This document shows positions 25,405 to 34,228 of a DNA stretch of 46,024 bases, in pieces. Source of the stretch: Allomeiothermus sp035760705 (GTDB taxonomy: Bacteria; Deinococcota; Deinococci; Deinococcales; Thermaceae); contig DASTSL010000043.1 of NCBI GenBank assembly GCA_035760705.1, forward strand, positions 1 through 46,024, read 5' to 3'. The position numbers were made by a program, and so were the translations under genes. The notes beneath the pieces were generated by a model, which worked only from the letters and a program-made list of their open reading frames with translations, did no database searches and had not been told where the DNA came from. The first letter of the stretch is position 1; every line of letters starts with the position of its first letter.

Positions 25405-26862
25405 ATGGTACGCACCGGTAAGCAGTATCTCGAGGCCCTAAAGTCGAACCCGCCCAACATCTGGTACAAGGGCGAGAAGGTGGAAGACCCCACCACCCAC
25501 CCCGTCTTCAAGGGGGTCACCCACAGTCTGGCCCGCATGTACGACATGCAGCACGAAGAGCGCTACCAGGGCATCCTCACCTACGAGGAGAGCGGCCAGC
25601 GCTACGCGATGAGCCTGCTCCCGGCCAAGACCAAGGAGGACCTGGCCCGGCGCAGTGCCGCCTATAAGCTGTGGGCCGACGCCAACCTGGGCATGATGGG
25701 CCGTAGCCCCGATTACCTGAACGCGGTGCTGATGGCCTACGAGGCGAGCGCCGAGTTCTTCGGGGAGTTCGCAGATAACGTGCGCAACTACGTGAAGTAC
25801 GTGCGTGAGAACGACCTCTCCACCACCCACTGCCTTACCAACCCCCAGGTGAACCGGGCCAAGGGCACCACCGAGCAGCCCGACCCCTACATCCCGGTGG
25901 GCGTGGTGAAACAGCTCGAGAACGGCATCGTGGTGCGGGGAGCGCGGATGCTCTCCACGCTGCCCACCGCCGACGAGCTTTTGGTCTTCCCCAGCACGCT
26001 CCTCAAGGAGGGGCCGGGGGCCGACAAGTACGCGGTGGCCTTCGCCATCCCCACCAGTACGCCGGGGCTGCACTTCATCAGCCGGGAGGGGTTGGCGGCG
26101 GGCGATTCCCAGTACGACTACCCGCTCTCGAGCCGCCTCGAGGAGATGGACTGCCTCACGGTCTTCGACGACGTGTTCGTGCCCTGGGAACGGATCTTCG
26201 TGCTGGGCGATCTGGCCAAGTGCAACAACGCCTACGCCGAGACCGGGGCGCTCATGCACATGGCCCACCAGGTGGTGGTGCTCAAGAATGCCAAGGCCGA
26301 GGCCTTTTTGGGGCTGGTCAGCCTGATCGGGGAGGCCATCGGGGCCGACGCCTTCCCCCACGTGCAGGAGAAGATCGCCGAGATCATCGTGTACCTCGAG
26401 GCCATGAAGGGCTTCTGGGCCCGCGCCGAGATGGACGCCAAGCCCAACCGATATGGCCTGCTGTGCCCCGACCGGGCGGCCATCGACGGAGCGCGTAACC
26501 TCTTCCCCCGGCTCTACCCACGCATCCACGAGATCGTGCAACAGGTGAGCGCCTCCGGGCTCATCACCCTGCCCTCCGAGGCCGATTTCGACTCGCCGGT
26601 GGGGCAGTATCTGGAGAAGTACCTCCAGTCTGCCACCCTGCCCGCGCGTGAGCGGGTGCAGCTCTTCCGGCTGGCCTGGGACATGACCCTCTCAGGCTTC
26701 GGGGCGCGGCAGGAGCTGTACGAGCGCTTCTTCTTCGGCGACCCGGTACGGATGTACCAGACCCTCTTTGCCGCCTACGACAAGGAGCCCTACAAAGAGC
26801 GCATCCGCGAGTTCCTCGGCTGGGCCAGTGCGCCCAAGCCCGAGGTGATAGCGGGGGACTGA
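25405..26862 (+). CDS. hpaB: 4-Hydroxyphenylacetate 3-monooxygenase, oxygenase subunit
   Basis: Reduced-FAD-dependent oxygenase that hydroxylates 4-hydroxyphenylacetate to 3,4-dihydroxyphenylacetate. The 485-aa product is close to the T. thermophilus HpaB length (481). It begins MVRTGKQYLEALKSNPPNIWYKGEKVEDPTTHPVFKG over two blocks, then NAVLMAYEASAEFFGEFADNVRNYV, STTHCLTNPQVNRAK, GARMLSTLPTADELLVFPS and FGARQELYERFFFGDPVRM, all conserved in this acyl-CoA-dehydrogenase-fold family. GGGAGG lies 6 nt before ATG. Its stop overlaps the start of hpaC (TGATG), so oxygenase and reductase are translationally coupled. Confidence 0.93.
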   Translation: MVRTGKQYLEALKSNPPNIWYKGEKVEDPTTHPVFKGVTHSLARMYDMQHEERYQGILTYEESGQRYAMSLLPAKTKEDLARRSAAYKLWADANLGMMGRSPDYLNAVLMAYEASAEFFGEFADNVRNYVKYVRENDLSTTHCLTNPQVNRAKGTTEQPDPYIPVGVVKQLENGIVVRGARMLSTLPTADELLVFPSTLLKEGPGADKYAVAFAIPTSTPGLHFISREGLAAGDSQYDYPLSSRLEEMDCLTVFDDVFVPWERIFVLGDLAKCNNAYAETGALMHMAHQVVVLKNAKAEAFLGLVSLIGEAIGADAFPHVQEKIAEIIVYLEAMKGFWARAEMDAKPNRYGLLCPDRAAIDGARNLFPRLYPRIHEIVQQVSASGLITLPSEADFDSPVGQYLEKYLQSATLPARERVQLFRLAWDMTLSGFGARQELYERFFFGDPVRMYQTLFAAYDKEPYKERIREFLGWASAPKPEVIAGD

Positions 26863-27353
26863 TGACCGTGACCCGAGTGAGCGACATGGAAACCGCCCGG
26901 CCCACCCTCCACGACCGCTTCAAGGCGGCCCTGGCCCGCTGGGCCAGCGGGGTGACGGTGGTGGCCGCCGAATGGGACGGCGAGCGCCGGGGGATGACCG
27001 CCAGCAGCTTCAGCAGCGTCAGCCTTGAGCCCCCGCTGATCCTGGTGTGCATCGACGAGGATGCCCATTTGTTGCCGGTGCTCGAGCGCTCCCGGCGCTT
27101 CACGGTGAACATCCTGGCCGAGGGGCAGGATCTGGTCTCGGCCCACTTCGCCGGGAAGCCGGTCCCCGACCTCGAGCCGCTGGGGTCCGACCTCTCCATC
27201 GGGGGGGCGCTCGCTACGCTTTACTGCTCGGTCTGGCAACTCTATCCGGGCGGGGATCACCGGATCGTGGTGGGAGAGGTGGAGGATATCCGGCTGGGCG
27301 AGCCGGGGAAGCCCATCGTCTACTGGAACCGTGGGTATCGCAGCATCGAATGA
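26862..27353 (+). CDS. hpaC: Flavin reductase of 4-hydroxyphenylacetate monooxygenase
   Basis: NADH:flavin oxidoreductase (163 aa) that supplies FADH2 to HpaB. The split-barrel flavin reductase fold shows FKAALARWASGVTVVAAEW, GMTASSFSSVSLEPPLILVCID (flavin phosphate site), FTVNILAEGQ, and DHRIVVGEVEDI with the usual GD/DHxhhhG pattern. Start overlaps the hpaB stop (TGATG). ATG 26862 is used; ATG 26886 is a second possible start, and the spare N-terminus is not conserved in the family. Confidence 0.9.
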   Translation: MTVTRVSDMETARPTLHDRFKAALARWASGVTVVAAEWDGERRGMTASSFSSVSLEPPLILVCIDEDAHLLPVLERSRRFTVNILAEGQDLVSAHFAGKPVPDLEPLGSDLSIGGALATLYCSVWQLYPGGDHRIVVGEVEDIRLGEPGKPIVYWNRGYRSIE

Positions 27354-27365
27354 GGGGGAAGCGAA

Positions 27366-28334
27366 ATGACCACCCCAAACATCATCCGCATCGGACATGG
27401 CGTCTTTTACGTGACCGACCTCGAGCGCTCGAGGCACTTTTACGTGGACCTGCTGGGGCTCAACGTCCTGCACGAGAGCCCCGGAGCCCTCTACCTGCGC
27501 GGCGTGGAAGACCGCGAGTGGACACTCAAGCTGGAACTGGCCCCCGAGGCGGGGATCAAGCACCTGGCCTACCGGGTGGGGACTGAAGCCGACCTGGACG
27601 CGCTGGTCGCCCTGGCCGAGGCCGAGAACCTTCCCTACCGCTGGGAGACCGAACAGGACCGGCCCCGGCTCCTACGGATGCAAGACCCCTTCGGGGTGCC
27701 GGTGGCTTTCTACGCCGAGAGCAAGAAGTACCCCTGGCTGCTCCAGAGCTACCACCTGCACCGGGGGCCGGGCCTCCAGCGGATCGACCACATCAACGTG
27801 ATGAGCCCCTGGGTGGAGGCCATGATGCGCTGGTACATGGACCGGCTGGCCTTCCGCCTCTCCGAGTTCACCGAGGACGACGATCACCGCATCTGGGCGG
27901 CTTGGATCCAGCGCCGCGGGGGGGTGCACGACCTGGCCCTGACCAACGGGAGCGGGCCGAGGTTGCACCACTTCGCCTACTGGATGCCCGACGCCAATAG
28001 CATCCTCAGGGCCTGCGACATCCTGGCCGGAGCGATGCAGACCGACGCCATCGAACGCGGACCCGGCAGGCACGGCATCTCCAACGCCTTCTTTCTCTAC
28101 TTGCGCGACCCCGACGGGCACCGCATCGAACTCTACACCTCCGACTACATCACCGCCGACCCCGACTTCGAGCCGATCCGCTGGCACCTCGACGACCCGC
28201 GCCGCCAAACGCTGTGGGGCGCGAAAACCCCCAAAAGCTGGTTCCAGGAGGGCAGCTTGATGGAAGCCTTCGTAGGCGGCTGGGTCGAACCCAAGGAATC
28301 CGCGCTTCAGGGCCTCCCCCAGCACGTCATCTGA
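27366..28334 (+). CDS. hpaD: Homoprotocatechuate 2,3-dioxygenase
   Basis: Extradiol ring-cleavage dioxygenase of the vicinal-oxygen-chelate fold, which opens 3,4-dihydroxyphenylacetate. The 322-aa protein is two VOC halves. Metal ligands are recognisable: His in RIDHINVMSP (about 142), His in LHHFAYWMP (about 202), and Glu in HRIELYTSDY (about 254), with a conserved active-site His in the last domain (GRHGISNAFFLYLRDPDGHR). GAGGGGAAGCGAA is the ribosome site. It is the last gene of the hpa operon; no hpaF, hpaH or hpaI follows in the window. Confidence 0.92.
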   Translation: MTTPNIIRIGHGVFYVTDLERSRHFYVDLLGLNVLHESPGALYLRGVEDREWTLKLELAPEAGIKHLAYRVGTEADLDALVALAEAENLPYRWETEQDRPRLLRMQDPFGVPVAFYAESKKYPWLLQSYHLHRGPGLQRIDHINVMSPWVEAMMRWYMDRLAFRLSEFTEDDDHRIWAAWIQRRGGVHDLALTNGSGPRLHHFAYWMPDANSILRACDILAGAMQTDAIERGPGRHGISNAFFLYLRDPDGHRIELYTSDYITADPDFEPIRWHLDDPRRQTLWGAKTPKSWFQEGSLMEAFVGGWVEPKESALQGLPQHVI

Positions 28335-28403
28335 ACCAGCCGAGGCTTCCTCACCGGGTGGTCAGCCGACCGGGCAGGTGCCGGTAGTAGGTTAAGGCCG
28401 AAG

Positions 28404-28434
28404 CATAATCTTGCAAAATAACAAACATTTGTTA
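28404..28434 (+). promoter_or_regulatory. Promoter and operator-like palindrome of the paaH operon
   Basis: CATAAT (28404-28409) is a candidate -10. Ten bases downstream TAACAAA (28419-28425) and TTTGTTA (28428-28434) form a perfect 7+2+7 inverted repeat, covering the expected transcription start. This is the usual position of a TetR-type repressor site. No TetR gene lies in the window. Confidence 0.45.
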
Positions 28435-28480
28435 GGTTGGAGGTTAGGTGCGCGAAACCACAACGCAGCGAGAGGCCACG

Positions 28481-30064
28481 ATGGTGCGGGAAACAGTCGC
28501 CGTTTTAGGAGCAGGCACGATGGGCCGGGGCATCGCCCAGGTCGCGGCGCAGGCCGGGCATTCGGTCTGGCTCTATGAGCCTAGCCGGGAGGCGCTCGAG
28601 CGGGCCAAAACCGAGATCGGTGCCGACCTGCGCAGGCAAGCCGAAAAGGGCCGTTTGGCCCAGGCCCCCGAGGTCATCCTCGAGCGGATCCTCACCACGA
28701 ACGAGTTGAGCGAGCAGATGGCCGACGCGGCCTGGGTGATCGAGGCCGCCCCAGAGAACCTCGAGCTTAAACAAAAGCTCCTGGCCCATGTCGCGCAGAT
28801 CGCCCCGGAGGCGCTCCTGGCGACCAACACCTCGACTCTCCCGGTCTCGGCGATCGCCGCGGCTTGCCCCCAGCCGGAGCGGGTCATCGGGCTGCATTTT
28901 TTCAACCCGGCCCAGCGGATGCGGCTGGTGGAGGTGATCCCCGGCGTCCGCACTGCGCCCGAAGTGACCGAGCGGGCGCTCGAGCTGGCCCGAAGCTGGG
29001 GCAAGGAACCGGTGCAGGTTGCGGATCTGCCGGGCTTTTTGGTGAACCGGGTGGCCCGGCCCTTCTACGGCGAAGCCCTCCGGCTGCACGGGGAGGGCAT
29101 TCCCAAAGAGCAAATCGACTGGATCGTCAAGGGCCTGGGCTTCCCCATGGGACCCTTCGAGCTGATGGACCTGATCGGGCTGGACGTGAACCTGGCGGCC
29201 AGCCAATCGGTCTACCAGGGCTTTTTCGGCGAACCGCGCTATCGTCCCCACCCCTTGCAGGCCCAGCGGGTCGCGGCGGGGATGCTAGGGCGCAAGACCG
29301 GCGCGGGATGGTACGCCTACCCGCCCGGCCCCCCGCCCCCCCCCGAGGCCCCCAAGGCCGACCTCGAGCCAGCCCCCACCGCCTTTATCGTGGGGCCGAA
29401 TCCCCTGGCGCGCGCGCTGAAGCAGGCCTACAAGCACAGCGAGAACGTCGCGGAGGCCGATTTCGTGCTGGACTGCCGGGTCCTGGCCGAACGCAAGGAA
29501 GATTTCCTGGAGGATCTGCCGGTGGTCACGCTCATCTGGGGCCACTCGGCGAGCGCGGTGGTGAAAAGCTACGGAGATCGCCCGGTGGCGGGGTTCAGCC
29601 TGGTGCCGCCTTTATCTGAGAAGAGTATCGCCGAGATCTACGCGCCGCTTTCGGGACGAAACCAGGCGGTGGAGCTGGCCAGGCGCTACTTCGGGGCTCA
29701 CGGGCATAGGGTGCTCGAGCTTCCCGACCAGCCCGGCGGGGTGGGGTTTAGAATCCTGGCCCTGCTCGTTAACGAGGCGGTCTCGGCGGTGGCGGAAGGG
29801 CTGGCGGCCCCTGCCGACCTCGACCGAGCCATGCGGCTCGGCACCGGATACCCTAGGGGTCCCTTAGAATGGGCCGAGGCCATCTGGCTCAAGCCGGTTC
29901 TACGCGCCCTGGAAGGCCTACACGCCGAGTTGGGCGAAGATCGTTATCGGCCACACCCGCTGCTGCGCCGGATGGTCGCAGCCGGTAGCGAATCCTTTGG
30001 TGGCACAGGAAATCCTCAGACGGCAGGTGCTGAAACTCTTGCGACGCAGGGAGGTCATTCATGA
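28481..30064 (+). CDS. paaH: 3-Hydroxyacyl-CoA dehydrogenase, PaaH-like
   Basis: NAD-dependent oxidation of a 3-hydroxyacyl-CoA, in phenylacetate degradation 3-hydroxyadipyl-CoA to 3-oxoadipyl-CoA. The protein (527 aa from ATG 28481) has the Rossmann GAGTMGRGIAQVAAQAGH (8-25), LLATNTSTLPVSAIAAA (catalytic Ser region), IGLHFFNPAQRMRLVEVI with the catalytic His, and DLPGFLVNRVARP. Two C-terminal dimerisation domains follow, the second (VGFRILALLVNEAVSAVAEG) after a linker, as in PaaH. The 3' part overlaps livK by 4 nt. GAGAGG precedes ATG 28481; an earlier GTG at 28448 is in frame but lacks support. Generic FadB-like activity is the alternative, but the paa context favours PaaH. Confidence 0.87.
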   Translation: MVRETVAVLGAGTMGRGIAQVAAQAGHSVWLYEPSREALERAKTEIGADLRRQAEKGRLAQAPEVILERILTTNELSEQMADAAWVIEAAPENLELKQKLLAHVAQIAPEALLATNTSTLPVSAIAAACPQPERVIGLHFFNPAQRMRLVEVIPGVRTAPEVTERALELARSWGKEPVQVADLPGFLVNRVARPFYGEALRLHGEGIPKEQIDWIVKGLGFPMGPFELMDLIGLDVNLAASQSVYQGFFGEPRYRPHPLQAQRVAAGMLGRKTGAGWYAYPPGPPPPPEAPKADLEPAPTAFIVGPNPLARALKQAYKHSENVAEADFVLDCRVLAERKEDFLEDLPVVTLIWGHSASAVVKSYGDRPVAGFSLVPPLSEKSIAEIYAPLSGRNQAVELARRYFGAHGHRVLELPDQPGGVGFRILALLVNEAVSAVAEGLAAPADLDRAMRLGTGYPRGPLEWAEAIWLKPVLRALEGLHAELGEDRYRPHPLLRRMVAAGSESFGGTGNPQTAGAETLATQGGHS

Positions 30065-31254
30065 AGCGAGCTTTGATCGGACTTTTGGCACTGGGAATGG
30101 GGCTCTCGCTGGCCCAACAAGCCCCACTCAAGATCGGGGTGGTGGTCTCGGCCACCGGCCCCGCGGCCAGCTTGGGCATTCCCGAACGCAACACGCTGGT
30201 GCTCCTGGAGGAGCAGGTCAACCGTCGCGGCGGCGTGGCGGGCCGCCCGGTGCAGTTCATCGTCATCGATGACGCCTCCGACACCACCCAGGCGGTGCGG
30301 GCCACCCGCAAGCTGATCCAGGAAGACCAGGTGCTGGCCATCATCGGGACCACCACCACCCCGGCATCCTTGGGCATGATTGACCCCGCCGCCGAAGCGG
30401 GCATCCCGGTGATCTCGCTGGCGGCGAACCTCGAGATCGTCGCTCCGGTGGACGCCAAGCGCACCTGGATCTTCAAGACCCCCCAGACCGAACAGCAGAT
30501 GAGCACCCCCATCGTGCAGGACATGAAGGCCAGCGGGGTCAAGACCGCCGCCTACATCGGCTTCAACGACGCCTACGGCGAGGGCTGGGCCAAGGCCTTC
30601 GAAGCCGCCGCCAAGGACGCCGGGATCACCGTGGTGGCCTCGGAACGCTTCGCCCGCACCGACACCTCGGTGACCGGTCAGATCCTGCGCATCCTCTCGC
30701 GCAACCCCGACGCGGTGCTCATCGGCGGCTCGGGCACCGCCCCGGTGCTGCCCCAGCGCACCCTCAAGGAGCGGGGTTACAAGGGCCTCATCTACCAGAC
30801 CCACGGCGTCGCCAACCCCGACTTCTTGCGGGTGGGCGGCGACAACGTAATCGGCACCCGGCTCCCGGCGGGCCCCATCCTGGTCTTCGACCAGCTTCCC
30901 AGCAGCTTCCCCAACAAGAACGTAGCCCAGAGCTACGTGCAGCAGTACGAAGCCAAGTACGGCATCGGCAGCTACTCGACCTTCGGCGGGCACGCCTATG
31001 ACGCCTGGGCGATTTTGCGCCCGGCCTTGGAGCGCACCCTCAAGAAAGAGCAGACCAGCAACCTGGCCGCCTTCCGCAAAGCCCTGCGCGACGAGATCGA
31101 AGCCACCAAGGGCGTGGTCGGCACCCACGGCATCTTCACCATGTCCCCCACCGACCACCTGGGCCTCAAGTTCCAGGAGGCCGCGGTGATGGTCGAGGTG
31201 GTCAAGGGCGAGGGTGGCAAGCTCGACTGGAAGCTGGTGCGAACCTTCAGGTAG
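30061..31254 (+). CDS. Branched-chain-type ABC transporter substrate-binding protein
   Basis: Periplasmic-type binding protein of the LivK/peripla_BP_6 family, 397 aa. MKRALIGLLALGMGLSLA is a signal peptide with cleavage before QQAPLKIG; there is no lipobox Cys. KIGVVVSATGPAASLGIPERN and YGEGWAKAFEAAAKDAGI are family hallmarks. Its start overlaps the paaH stop (ATGA) and it leads a livH-livMG-livF set, so it is the binding component of that importer. Given the operon the ligand may be an aromatic acid or another carboxylate rather than leucine; the sequence does not settle this. A strong hairpin follows and may raise its expression above that of the membrane genes. Confidence 0.88.
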   Translation: MKRALIGLLALGMGLSLAQQAPLKIGVVVSATGPAASLGIPERNTLVLLEEQVNRRGGVAGRPVQFIVIDDASDTTQAVRATRKLIQEDQVLAIIGTTTTPASLGMIDPAAEAGIPVISLAANLEIVAPVDAKRTWIFKTPQTEQQMSTPIVQDMKASGVKTAAYIGFNDAYGEGWAKAFEAAAKDAGITVVASERFARTDTSVTGQILRILSRNPDAVLIGGSGTAPVLPQRTLKERGYKGLIYQTHGVANPDFLRVGGDNVIGTRLPAGPILVFDQLPSSFPNKNVAQSYVQQYEAKYGIGSYSTFGGHAYDAWAILRPALERTLKKEQTSNLAAFRKALRDEIEATKGVVGTHGIFTMSPTDHLGLKFQEAAVMVEVVKGEGGKLDWKLVRTFR

Positions 31255-31261
31255 ACCGTTT

Positions 31262-31289
31262 GTAGGGGGGATTCACGAATCCCCCCTAC
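31262..31289 (+). terminator. Perfect hairpin between binding protein and permease genes
   Basis: GTAGGGGGGATTC (31262-31274) and GAATCCCCCCTAC (31277-31289) are perfect 13-bp arms. With no T-run it may act as a partial terminator or as a 3' mRNA stabiliser for the binding-protein message, as is common in ABC operons. It is also a member of the GTAGGG/CCCTAC palindrome family. Confidence 0.55.
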
Positions 31290-31303
31290 CCTCGGCAAAT
31301 TTT

Positions 31304-32341
31304 ATGGACTGGACCATCGTTTCCTTCCTCGCCGCCGACGCGGTGCAAAACGGCACCATCTATGCGCTGCTGGCGCTTTCGTTGGTGCTGGTCTTCGCGG
31401 TGACCCGGGTGATCCTGGTGCCGCTCGGCGAGTTTTTGGTCTTCGCTCCCCTCACCTACGTCTTTTTCCTCCCCAGCGAGGTGAGCGGTTTGCAGCTTCA
31501 GGGGCTGATCCCCGGCACGGCCTGGCTCTCGGCGGGGATGCTCGCGGTGTGGGCGGCTGTGGACCGGGCCGACTTGCGCCGTGCCGGGCTGCTGCTGGGC
31601 GGGGCCCTGGCGGTGTTGGGCCTGGCCTGGTGGGGCGCCCACGGCGTCCCGCTCTGGCTGGGCTGGGTCTTCGCGGTGCTGATCGTGCTTCCCATCGGCC
31701 CGGCCAGCTACCGGCTCTTTTTCGAACCGGCCAAGAACGCCAGCGTGCTGACCTATTTGATCATCGCGGTGGGGCTGCACTTCGCCTACCAGGGTCTGGG
31801 GCTGGTCTTCTTCGGGCCCGAGCAGTACCGGCTGCCCAATATCCTGAACGGACAAACCAAAGTCGGCCTCGTCCCCGTCAATAACCAGGCTTTCCTCGTC
31901 TACGGTTTTGCCATATTGGCGATGCTGGGGCTGTTTCTCTTCTTTACCCGCAGCCTCTACGGCAAAGCCCTCAGAGCGTGCGCGGTCAACCGGCTGGGGG
32001 CTCGACTGCTCGGCATATCCCCCTCACAAGCAGGGTATGTGGCGTTTGGGATCGCCACGCTCATCGCAGCCTTGAGCGGTATGCTTGCGGGTCCTGTCCT
32101 GGCTGCCGGCGTCGGATACTACCAGGGCTTCCTGCTGGGGCTCAAAGGCTTCGTGGCCGGGATCTTGGGCGGGCTCATCAGCTACCCGCTGGCGGTGATC
32201 GGGGCGCTGGCGGTGGGGGGCCTCGAGTCCTGGGCTTCCTTCCAGGCCAGCGCCTTCAAGGACGCCATCGTCTTCGCCCTGCTGCTGCCCATCTTGTTCT
32301 GGCGCAGCCTGCGCAGCCACGAGATCGGGGAGGAAGAGTGA
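31304..32341 (+). CDS. livH: LivH-like permease
   Basis: Integral membrane permease of the branched-chain amino acid ABC transporter type, 345 aa. LLALSLVLVFAVTRVILVPLGEFLVF is the typical LivH first helices, and RACAVNRLGARLLGISPSQAGYVAFGIATLIAALSG carries the cytoplasmic EAA-type loop that docks the ATPase. It is about 50 residues longer than usual LivH because of an extra segment near residues 60-130 (GLIPGTAWLSAGMLAVWAAVDRADLRRAG...), which adds two more membrane spans. ATG 31304 has only a weak ribosome site; the longer frame upstream would run through the hairpin. Confidence 0.85.
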   Translation: MDWTIVSFLAADAVQNGTIYALLALSLVLVFAVTRVILVPLGEFLVFAPLTYVFFLPSEVSGLQLQGLIPGTAWLSAGMLAVWAAVDRADLRRAGLLLGGALAVLGLAWWGAHGVPLWLGWVFAVLIVLPIGPASYRLFFEPAKNASVLTYLIIAVGLHFAYQGLGLVFFGPEQYRLPNILNGQTKVGLVPVNNQAFLVYGFAILAMLGLFLFFTRSLYGKALRACAVNRLGARLLGISPSQAGYVAFGIATLIAALSGMLAGPVLAAGVGYYQGFLLGLKGFVAGILGGLISYPLAVIGALAVGGLESWASFQASAFKDAIVFALLLPILFWRSLRSHEIGEEE

Positions 32342-32350
32342 GCTTCGCGC

Positions 32351-32443
32351 CAAACGCCGAACGCTTAACGCCGAAGGCAAAAACGGGGGTATGCCCTGGG
32401 CCTTGGGCATTCGACGCACGATGCACGACGTTCGACGCTCGGA
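32351..32443. repeat. Two dispersed-repeat copies between livH and livMG
   Basis: AACGCCGAACGC at 32353-32364 plus AACGCCGAAGGC at 32367-32378, and the inverse GTTCGACGC at 32430-32438 with ATTCGACGC at 32409-32417. The spacer of about 110 nt holds nothing else except the CGGAGGA ribosome site of livMG. The repeats match those at 16925, 18085, 34229 and 35031. Confidence 0.5.
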
Positions 32444-32450
32444 GGACGCC

Positions 32451-34223
32451 ATGAAGCTCTCCCCCCTCATCCTGGGGGCGGTGGCCCTCCTGTTGATCCT
32501 GCCGCTGCTGCTCCCGGCTTCCTCGTTTTATCTGAGCCTGGGGAATTACATCGCGTTCGGAGCACTGGTGGCGCTGGGGCTGTATCTGCTCACCGGCATG
32601 GCGGGCATGACCAGCTTCGGACAGGCCGCCTTCATGGGGTTGGCCGCCTACACCACCGCGCTCCTCACCACCGAGCGGGGCCTTAGCCCCTGGCTGACCC
32701 TGCCGCTGGGGGTGCTGGTGGCGATGGCGGGGGCAGTGGTGCTGGGCGGGATCACCGCCCGGCTCAAGGGTCACTACCTGCCGCTCTCGACCATCGCCTG
32801 GGGGATGGCCCTGTACATCGTGCTGGGGAGCTGGACCGAGCTGACCGGAGGGCACACCGGCCTGCGGGACATCCCGCCAGTCTCGGTGTTCGGCCTCGAG
32901 CTCTCCAGCTCGCGCAGCTTCTTCTACCTCTCCTGGCTCTTCGCCCTGCTGGGGGCCTGGACGGCCTGGAACCTCACCAATAGCCGCATCGGGCGGGCCA
33001 TGCGGGCCTCCAAGGGGGACGCCATCGCGGCGGCCAGTTTCGGGGTGAACCCCGGCACGCTCAAGCTGCAAGTCTTCGTGCTGTCGGCGCTCTACGCGGG
33101 GGTGGCGGGCTGGCTCTACGCCCACTACCAGCAGTTCATCAACCCCTCGCCCTTTAGCCTCGATGCCTCGATCAAGTACCTGATCGCGGCGGTGGCGGGC
33201 GGGGTAGGCAGCATCCCCGGCGTGTTCTTGGGGGCCGGGCTGGTGACGGGGCTCGAGGAAGCCCTCAAGGACATCCTCCCGGTGATCTTCGGGCGCACCG
33301 GCAACTACGAGATCATCGCCTATGGGCTGATCTTGGTGCTGATCCTGATGTTCGCCCCCAAGGGCCTGTGGCCGTTTATCGAGCGCTACCTGCCCAAAGC
33401 CCGGCCCAAAAACCCCCAAGGCGCGGGGTTGGGGGCGCGGATGGCGGTGGGGCAACCAGACCGGGAGGTGATGCTCGAGGTCTCAGGCCTCACCAAGCGC
33501 TTCGGCGGGCTGGTGGCGGTCAACGGCATGAGCTTCCAGCTTCGGCGGGGCGAGATCCTGGGCCTGATCGGGCCGAACGGGGCGGGCAAATCCACCTGCT
33601 TCAACCTCATCACCTCGGTATTGGTGCCCAGCGAGGGCGAGGTGCGCTTCAAGGGGCAGACCATCACCGGCAAGCCCCCCTATGCCGTGCACAAGCTCGG
33701 CTTGGCCCGCACCTTCCAGCATCCCCACCTCTTTCCCGAGATGACCGTGCTCGAGAACGCTGCCCTCGGCACCTACGCCCGCACCACGGCGGGCATCCCC
33801 GCCGCGATGTTGGGGCTCTCGAGACCCGAGGAAAACGCCAGCCTGGTGGAGGCCTACCGGGCCCTCGAGCGGGTCGGCTTGGCCCACCTGGCCCACCAGA
33901 AAGCCGACGGGCTCGCGGTGGGGCAACTGCGGCTTTTGGAGATTGCTCGGGCCCTGGCCTCAGGACCCGAGGTGCTGCTTTTGGACGAGCCCGCGGCGGG
34001 CTTGCGGGCCGGGGAAAAGCGCCAGTTCGCCGCGCTCATCCGCAAGCTGGTGAACGAAGGGGTGACGGTGCTGCTGGTGGACCACGATATGGAGTTGGTG
34101 ATGGGCCTGGTGGACCGGCTGGTGGTCATGCACTACGGCGAGAAGTTGGCCGAGGGCACCCCCAAGGAGATGCAGAATAATAAGAAGGTGATCGAGGCCT
34201 ACTTGGGGGAGGCGGTGGCGTGA
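32451..34223 (+). CDS. Fused LivM permease and LivG ATPase
   Basis: One 590-aa chain combining two parts usually encoded separately. Residues about 1-310 are a LivM permease (GLYLLTGMAGMTSFGQAAFMGLAAYT, SLDASIKYLIAAVAGGVGSIPGVFLG). Residues about 345-590 are a LivG-type ATPase: Walker A GPNGAGKST (about 374-382), the family insertion KLGLARTFQHPHLFPEMTVLENA, Walker B VLLLDEPAAGL and the switch His in VDHDME. The signature reads LAVGQ instead of LSGGQ, which is unusual but keeps the Gly-Gln. A linker of about 30 residues joins them. CGGAGGA lies 5 nt before ATG. It partners with livF to make the ATPase pair. Confidence 0.9.
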   Translation: MKLSPLILGAVALLLILPLLLPASSFYLSLGNYIAFGALVALGLYLLTGMAGMTSFGQAAFMGLAAYTTALLTTERGLSPWLTLPLGVLVAMAGAVVLGGITARLKGHYLPLSTIAWGMALYIVLGSWTELTGGHTGLRDIPPVSVFGLELSSSRSFFYLSWLFALLGAWTAWNLTNSRIGRAMRASKGDAIAAASFGVNPGTLKLQVFVLSALYAGVAGWLYAHYQQFINPSPFSLDASIKYLIAAVAGGVGSIPGVFLGAGLVTGLEEALKDILPVIFGRTGNYEIIAYGLILVLILMFAPKGLWPFIERYLPKARPKNPQGAGLGARMAVGQPDREVMLEVSGLTKRFGGLVAVNGMSFQLRRGEILGLIGPNGAGKSTCFNLITSVLVPSEGEVRFKGQTITGKPPYAVHKLGLARTFQHPHLFPEMTVLENAALGTYARTTAGIPAAMLGLSRPEENASLVEAYRALERVGLAHLAHQKADGLAVGQLRLLEIARALASGPEVLLLDEPAAGLRAGEKRQFAALIRKLVNEGVTVLLVDHDMELVMGLVDRLVVMHYGEKLAEGTPKEMQNNKKVIEAYLGEAVA

Positions 34224-34228
34224 GGAGG

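Noticed and set aside
28419..28434. Assignment of the palindrome to the known T. thermophilus PaaR site
   Set aside because: The PaaR site as I recall it has a shorter spacing between AACG and CGTT half-sites than this palindrome, so the regulator is left unnamed.
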